This document shows, piece by piece, positions 59,492 through 64,000 of a stretch of DNA of 64,000 nucleotides (position 1 is the stretch's first letter; each line of letters starts with the position of its first letter). This DNA is from Kaistella treverensis. GTDB taxonomy: Bacteria; Bacteroidota; Bacteroidia; Flavobacteriales; Weeksellaceae. The stretch lies in NCBI RefSeq assembly GCF_900114045.1, contig NZ_FORQ01000001.1:310001-374000 (forward strand), in the 5' to 3' direction. The notes under the pieces are model-generated. The model saw only the letters and a list, made by a program, of their open reading frames with translations. It searched no databases and was not told where the DNA came from. Both the position numbers and the translations under genes were made by a program.

Positions 59492-61582
59492 CTAAGAAAT
59501 CCGGCTCCATTTGTTTTTGCCTTTATATTGCTTTGCATAATACGTCCGCAATGCGAAATTTTCGGAGTTTTCTAATCGCGGATCTGCTTCCAGAAGTTCT
59601 TCTACCGCGGCTTTAGCAGCTTTAATGATGTTGCTGTCGGTAATTAAATCCAGTTTTTTGAAATCTACAACGCCGCTTTGCTGAGTGCCGAGAATATCGC
59701 CGGGACCGCGTAGTTTCATGTCAACTTCGGAAATTTTAAAACCGTCATTGGTTTCTACCATGGTTTTCATACGGGTGCGGCTGTCGCTGGTTAATTTGTC
59801 AGAAGTCACCAGAATGCAATAGCTCTGTTCCGCGCCGCGACCGACACGGCCGCGCAGCTGATGAAGTTGGGAAAGCCCGAACCTTTCGGCACTTTCAATG
59901 ATCATTACCGAGGCATTCGGAACGTTTACGCCCACTTCAATAACCGTTGTCGCAACCATAATATGAGCATTTCCGGAAGCGAAATATTTCATCGCAGCTT
60001 CCTTTTCCGCAGGCTTCATGCGGCCGTGCAGCATGGTTACATTATAACCTTTGTAAAACTCCAGAATATGATCAAAATTCTCCATTAAATTTTTATAATC
60101 CAGTGTTTCGGATTCTTCGATGAGCGGATACACGAAATAAATTTGTCTGCCTTTTTCAATTTCTTCTTTTGCGAACCGAAAAATCGTCAAGCGGTCTTTT
60201 TCCCGGCGGTGCGCGGTAATAATTGCTTTCCGGCCAACCGGAAGTTCATCGATAACCGACACGTCAAGATCGCTGTAAAAACTCATTGCTAAAGTGCGCG
60301 GAATTGGTGTCGCTGTCATGACCAAAATATGTGGCGGAATTCTATTTTTAGCCCACAATCGCGCGCGCTGTGCCACACCAAAACGGTGCTGTTCATCGAT
60401 GATTGCAAGCCCAAGGTTTTTGAACTGCACAATATCTTCCAAAACCGCGTGTGTGCCGACCAATATTGCGAGTTCTCCGCTGAGCAATTCCTGATGAATA
60501 ATTTTCCGTTCCGAAGTTTTGGTGGAACCGGTGAGCAGGCGAATTTTAATATTGGTATTCACCAAAAGTTCCTGCAACGAATTATAATGCTGCTGCGCCA
60601 GGATTTCGGTAGGTGCCATAAAACAGCTCTGAAAACCATTATCAAGCGCAATCAGCATCGATAACAGCGCGACCATCGTTTTGCCGGAACCGACGTCGCC
60701 CTGAAGCAATCGGTTCATTTGAATCGGCTTTTTCATGTCGGTGCGGATTTCTTTCAGCACTCTTTTTTGTGCGTTGGTTAATTCAAACGGAATTTGATTA
60801 TTGTAAAAATCATTGAAATTATCGCCAATTTTTGGAAAAGGATTACCGACCACGGAGGTTTTGTGGTGCTGTTTTTTCAAACCAAAACCAAGCTGAAAAA
60901 AGAACGCTTCTTCAAATTTTAAACGTTTTTCAGCGTGTTTGTAATGATTGATATCTTTCGGAAAATGAATATTGTAAAGCGCTGGAAGCCGACCGATGAG
61001 TTTCAGTTTTTTCAGCAAATTTTCCGGAAGATTTTCTGCTGTTAAATTGGGCAAATTTTTCAGAATTTCCTTTAAAACTGTTTGAAAGAATTTATTGTTC
61101 AGGCCGCGTTTTGCCAGCTTTTCGCTACCGGGATAAATCGGCAATAAACTTCCTGAAATGGCTTTTTTCTCATCGATTTCAATTTCGGGATGTGCCATAG
61201 AAAATATGCCGTTAAACTCGGTAATTTTTCCGAAAATAAAGATTTCGTGGTTCAGCGGAATTTGCTCTTTCATCCATTTCGAATATCGAAACCATACGAT
61301 TTCAATAGAACCGGTAGAATCCCGAAATTTCCCGGAAAGCCGCTTTTTTCCGCTTCCGTACGCGACTTCTTGTAAATCGGTGATTTTTCCTTTAAGCTGA
61401 ATTTCATTTTCGAAATCCGCTTTTAAATCTTTAATTGCGTACACCTTGCTTTTGTCGATATAACGCAAAGGGTAGAAGGTGAGAAAATCGTAAACGGTGG
61501 TGAAACCCAAGACATTTTTAATGAATTTAGCTCTGTCGGGACCGATTCCTTTTAAAAATTCTATGGGCGTTTCTAAGGTCAA
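59492..61582 (-). CDS. recG: ATP-dependent DNA helicase RecG
   Basis: A 696-residue helicase that remodels stalled replication forks and branched DNA. An N-terminal OB-fold wedge domain is followed by motif I GDVGSGKTMVALLS, motif II IIDEQHRFGVAQ, motif III MTATPIPRTLAM, and later ATTVIEVGVNVPNAS and GRVGRGAEQSYC. The first codon is TTG (MTLETPIEFLKGIGPDRAK), with no ATG upstream in frame. It has no clear promoter box and stands alone. Confidence 0.96.
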   Translation of the reverse strand: MTLETPIEFLKGIGPDRAKFIKNVLGFTTVYDFLTFYPLRYIDKSKVYAIKDLKADFENEIQLKGKITDLQEVAYGSGKKRLSGKFRDSTGSIEIVWFRYSKWMKEQIPLNHEIFIFGKITEFNGIFSMAHPEIEIDEKKAISGSLLPIYPGSEKLAKRGLNNKFFQTVLKEILKNLPNLTAENLPENLLKKLKLIGRLPALYNIHFPKDINHYKHAEKRLKFEEAFFFQLGFGLKKQHHKTSVVGNPFPKIGDNFNDFYNNQIPFELTNAQKRVLKEIRTDMKKPIQMNRLLQGDVGSGKTMVALLSMLIALDNGFQSCFMAPTEILAQQHYNSLQELLVNTNIKIRLLTGSTKTSERKIIHQELLSGELAILVGTHAVLEDIVQFKNLGLAIIDEQHRFGVAQRARLWAKNRIPPHILVMTATPIPRTLAMSFYSDLDVSVIDELPVGRKAIITAHRREKDRLTIFRFAKEEIEKGRQIYFVYPLIEESETLDYKNLMENFDHILEFYKGYNVTMLHGRMKPAEKEAAMKYFASGNAHIMVATTVIEVGVNVPNASVMIIESAERFGLSQLHQLRGRVGRGAEQSYCILVTSDKLTSDSRTRMKTMVETNDGFKISEVDMKLRGPGDILGTQQSGVVDFKKLDLITDSNIIKAAKAAVEELLEADPRLENSENFALRTYYAKQYKGKNKWSRIS

Positions 61583-61624
61583 ATTGCTTAATTTTCTAAA
61601 CGGTAGCGAATTTCGACAAAATAG

Positions 61625-61660
61625 AAAAGACTTCCAAAAAAATTATTTGAAAGTCTTTTT
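61625..61660 (-). terminator. Rho-independent terminator after the thioredoxin gene
   Basis: Stem AAAAGACTT with AAGTCTTTT around a 17-base loop. Located 18 bases past the thioredoxin stop on the minus strand. Confidence 0.7.
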
Positions 61661-61677
61661 ATGAAGTAAAACCGAAG

Positions 61678-62211
61678 TTAATCTTTAATTTTCGATTTGA
61701 ATTTTTTCTGGTAAGATTCCCACTGATCGCGCGAACTTATTTTCTTATAATCATCCGTAGAAATAAAAGTCACGTACGGCTCCAGTTCTTTTGCGGTGAT
61801 AGCGCCTTGCAGCAAAGTTATCGGCATGCTTTGTTCATCTAAAAAAACCGTTGTTGGAACCGCATTTACGCTCATAAACTTGGTGAATTCGTGAAGAGAA
61901 CCTCCATTTTTACTTTTCGATGTTCCTAAATTCGAAAATTTTCGGCCAAACAGCGTAATATTTTTTTTGCTTTCGGCATCAAATTTTACGAGGTAATAAT
62001 TTTTCTGCAAATTTTCCGCAATCTGCGGATGGTTAAAAGTTTCGGTTTCCATCTTTTTGCAGGTCACACAAATGTCTGTATAAAATTCAATCAGAATTTT
62101 TTTCGGAACAGTTCGTTGCGCTTCCACAGCTTCTTCCAACGTCATCCACTTAATCTGACCGGACGTAAAAATCAGAAAAAAAAGGGCTAAAAAGAGGGAA
62201 ATTTTTTTCAT
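61678..62211 (-). CDS. Exported thioredoxin-family protein
   Basis: A 177-residue protein with a signal peptide (MKKISLFLALFFLIFTSGQ) and a thioredoxin domain containing the redox CxxC in FYTDICVTCKKMETETF. AVPTTVFLDEQSMPI is the cis-Pro loop. It would act in the periplasm, possibly reducing disulfides. It lies 29 bases downstream of the peptide transporter, so it is probably co-transcribed with it. The partner is unknown. Confidence 0.88.
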   Translation of the reverse strand: MKKISLFLALFFLIFTSGQIKWMTLEEAVEAQRTVPKKILIEFYTDICVTCKKMETETFNHPQIAENLQKNYYLVKFDAESKKNITLFGRKFSNLGTSKSKNGGSLHEFTKFMSVNAVPTTVFLDEQSMPITLLQGAITAKELEPYVTFISTDDYKKISSRDQWESYQKKFKSKIKD

Positions 62212-62240
62212 TTGCTTTAGGATTAAGCCAGTTTTTCAGC

Positions 62241-63752
62241 TTACCGAACATCCTGCATCAATTTCTTAACCAAAGGGGAAATTATTATTAAAACAACACC
62301 AGCAATTACAGCATATAAGCCAAGCTGCTTGTAACCTTCGGTATATGCCAAAAGCGCGTCCATATTTGTTGAGCCTTCTTTTGCGGTCGCCATGCTTGCA
62401 CCGATAATACCGGCGACATACTGGCCGTATGCTGAAGCCAAAAACCACATTCCCATCATCATTCCCTGTAGTTTTTCGGTGGAAAGTTTGGTCATAATCG
62501 ACAGGCCGATAGGAGATAAGCACAGTTCACCAAAAGTGATGACCAACAAAGCGATGGTGAAAATGTTCAATGAAGTTACACCTTGCAAATCAGCAAAAAA
62601 CCTTGTCGCGAAGAGCACATAATAACCTAACCCGAGGAAAATAAAGCCCAGACCGAATTTAATTAAAGTATTCGGCTCCAGCCTTTTTTTGCTAAGCCAA
62701 ATCCAGAATAAACCCAGAACTGGCGCTAGGAAAATAATGAAAAATGCTCCGCCGGAATTGTTCACGCCGTTTGGATCAAGTCCGAGTAAATCTTTATTTA
62801 AATTGTTTGCAGCGAAAATGCTTAGTGAACCGCCTGATTGCTCGTAAATTCCCCAGAAAATAATGGAAAACATGATGAAGACAAGCGCCGCCCAAAGTTT
62901 TTTTCTTTCGGAAGCTGTTACTTTGGACATTTCATAAAAGAGGTAAATCAGGGTTAAAGGACCTACGGTCCACATAAAATAATCGGTGTATTGCGGCACA
63001 GAAACCATGGTCATAATCAGCGGAACGAAAACCAAAGTCAGCGCATAAACGCCGTAAACTTTCCATTTTTCCATCGGAACAGAAGTTCCGTCGGCAAGTG
63101 TTTTCTGCGGCATTAAACCAATCGGCCCGAGACTTCTTTGTGTAAAAACAAAATTTATTAAGCTGATGACCATTACAATTGCAGCTAAACCAAAAGCAAC
63201 ATTCCAGCGTTTGTCTTCCGGAATCAGGCTTGAAAGCATTTCGCCTTTACCAATTGCTATACAAAGGTACCCGCCGAGCAGCGCGCCAAGATTTATTCCG
63301 GCATAAAAGAGGGAAAAACCTGCATCTGTACGCGTGTCGCCATTTCTATAAAGTTTGCCCACCATGGTGGAAATATTTGGTTTAAAAAAACCTGTGCCGA
63401 CAACGGTAAATGAAATTCCCAAAAAGAAAAAATCATGCGGATTAGTGGCTAAAATTAAACTTCCGACAATCATTAATAAGCCGCCCCAAAACAGCGATTT
63501 CCTGAAACCTAAAATCTTATCAGCGAAAAGCCCACCAACGAAGGTAAATGCGTACACAAAAGCCTGCGTAGCACCGTACTGCAAATTCGCCTGCTCATCA
63601 CCGAACTTCAGTTGCGAAATCATGAAAAAGACAAGCATTCCGCGCATTCCGTAGAAGCAGAACCTTTCCCACATTTCCGAGAAGAAAAGTGACCAGATTT
63701 GTTTCGGATATTTCCCCTTAAAATCCTGTATTTGTTCTAGTGTTAAATTCAT
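62241..63752 (-). CDS. Peptide MFS transporter (POT/PTR2 family)
   Basis: A 503-residue proton-coupled oligopeptide transporter with about 12-14 membrane helices. The family signature WERFCFYGMRGMLVFFM (ExxER-like) is near residues 28-44. The characteristic FFKPNISTMVGKLY follows, and a Gly-rich cluster near GGAFFIIFLAPVLG is also present. The C-terminal part of a related transporter lies at 63889-64000, so two POT genes are in tandem. The substrate is short peptides by family. Confidence 0.93.
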   Translation of the reverse strand: MNLTLEQIQDFKGKYPKQIWSLFFSEMWERFCFYGMRGMLVFFMISQLKFGDEQANLQYGATQAFVYAFTFVGGLFADKILGFRKSLFWGGLLMIVGSLILATNPHDFFFLGISFTVVGTGFFKPNISTMVGKLYRNGDTRTDAGFSLFYAGINLGALLGGYLCIAIGKGEMLSSLIPEDKRWNVAFGLAAIVMVISLINFVFTQRSLGPIGLMPQKTLADGTSVPMEKWKVYGVYALTLVFVPLIMTMVSVPQYTDYFMWTVGPLTLIYLFYEMSKVTASERKKLWAALVFIMFSIIFWGIYEQSGGSLSIFAANNLNKDLLGLDPNGVNNSGGAFFIIFLAPVLGLFWIWLSKKRLEPNTLIKFGLGFIFLGLGYYVLFATRFFADLQGVTSLNIFTIALLVITFGELCLSPIGLSIMTKLSTEKLQGMMMGMWFLASAYGQYVAGIIGASMATAKEGSTNMDALLAYTEGYKQLGLYAVIAGVVLIIISPLVKKLMQDVR

Positions 63753-63836
63753 ATTATTTTATAAAAAATAGTCGTTTTAGGCGGTAATAAATAGTTGGTC
63801 CAAGCTTTTTCCTAAATATGGAACACACGAAAATAG

Positions 63837-63866
63837 AAAAAACCACCGAATAATCGATGGTTTTTT
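63837..63866 (-). terminator. Rho-independent terminator after the edge-cut transporter
   Basis: Stem AAAACCA with TGGTTTT, plus inner CGA and TCG pairs, around a 4-base loop, with T-runs on both strands. Confidence 0.78.
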
Positions 63867-63888
63867 GTATTAATTTAAAACGTGAATT

Positions 63889-64000
63889 TTAGTTCACACC
63901 GTGCATTTTCTTTTCTAACCAACGGCTCATTGCGAAAAGTACTGCAGCTGCAATACCACACATTACGATGAATACCAGGAAGAAATCGAAAAGGTTTTCA
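63889..64000 (-). CDS. Peptide MFS transporter (POT family), C-terminal fragment at window edge
   Basis: Only the last 36 residues are visible: a membrane helix (FLVFIVMCGIAAAVLFAM) followed by SRWLEKKMHGVN and a stop at 63889. The short charged tail ending LEKKMHG is typical of POT transporters. It is upstream of and on the same strand as the 62241-63752 transporter, with a terminator between, so the genes are probably paralogous tandem copies with separate transcripts. Confidence 0.7.
   Translation of the reverse strand, partial: ENLFDFFLVFIVMCGIAAAVLFAMSRWLEKKMHGVN

Overview
The window looks like chromosomal DNA of a Bacteroidota bacterium of the Flavobacteriia, most likely the Chryseobacterium/Kaistella group of Weeksellaceae. 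This is inferred from A+T-rich sequence, TAnnTTTG -7 promoter boxes in place of sigma70 -10 boxes, few Shine-Dalgarno sequences, a zeaxanthin-type carotenoid cluster with a fused CrtYc/CrtYd cyclase, YceI, DUF5686 and BT_3928-type proteins, and a DnaG lacking most zinc ligands. I see no prophage, insertion sequence, CRISPR array or rRNA. Almost everything is core metabolism, so the novel signals are mostly regulatory and intercistronic.

Layout: 0-4.3 kb (minus) is a tightly coupled carotenoid operon (crtI-crtB-exported hypothetical-crtZ-lycopene cyclase-SRPBCC). Diverging from it, 4.4-9.0 kb is a plus-strand run: TetR regulator, ABC1 kinase, SDR, MarR regulator, photolyase. 9.0-14.7 kb (minus): lipid kinase, RsiV-like lipoprotein, gyrB, lysS. 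14.9-21.5 kb: a heavy-metal RND efflux operon (two small membrane or exported proteins, then CzcA, CzcC and CzcB homologues). 21.5-28.8 kb: a complete trp operon (trpE-G-D-C-F-B-A) with an attenuator and intercistronic insertions. 29-35 kb: lipB, a 2-oxoacid dehydrogenase E2, small enzymes and tRNA-Leu(CAA). 35.8-43 kb: three YceI proteins, outer-membrane barrels, queG, a rhodanese and glucokinase. 43-49.6 kb: sdaA, and a minus-strand run of asparaginase-tsaE-alanine dehydrogenase-hypothetical-tyrA. 50-64 kb: dnaG, clpP, tpiA, a conserved Bacteroidota cluster, folP, DUF5686, recG, a thioredoxin and peptide transporters (the last cut by the window edge).

The main discovery is ahead of trpE. 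A TTG-N19-TACATTTG promoter is followed five bases later by a 24-codon leader ORF with three consecutive Trp codons. Three mutually exclusive RNA hairpins follow (a protector, a 10-bp antiterminator and a 12-bp terminator with a U-run). This is a textbook ribosome-mediated Trp attenuator, but in a Bacteroidota organism and with an apparently leaderless leader peptide.

A second theme is a set of genes whose -7 box lies only 3-6 bases before the start codon (trpL, folP, lipid kinase, DUF5686, TIGR02117, a metal-operon gene and an unknown gene), which predicts leaderless mRNAs. A third theme is dispersed, hairpin-bearing intergenic repeats, two of them inside the trp operon. The trp operon has also taken up a four-helix-bundle gene between trpE and trpG.
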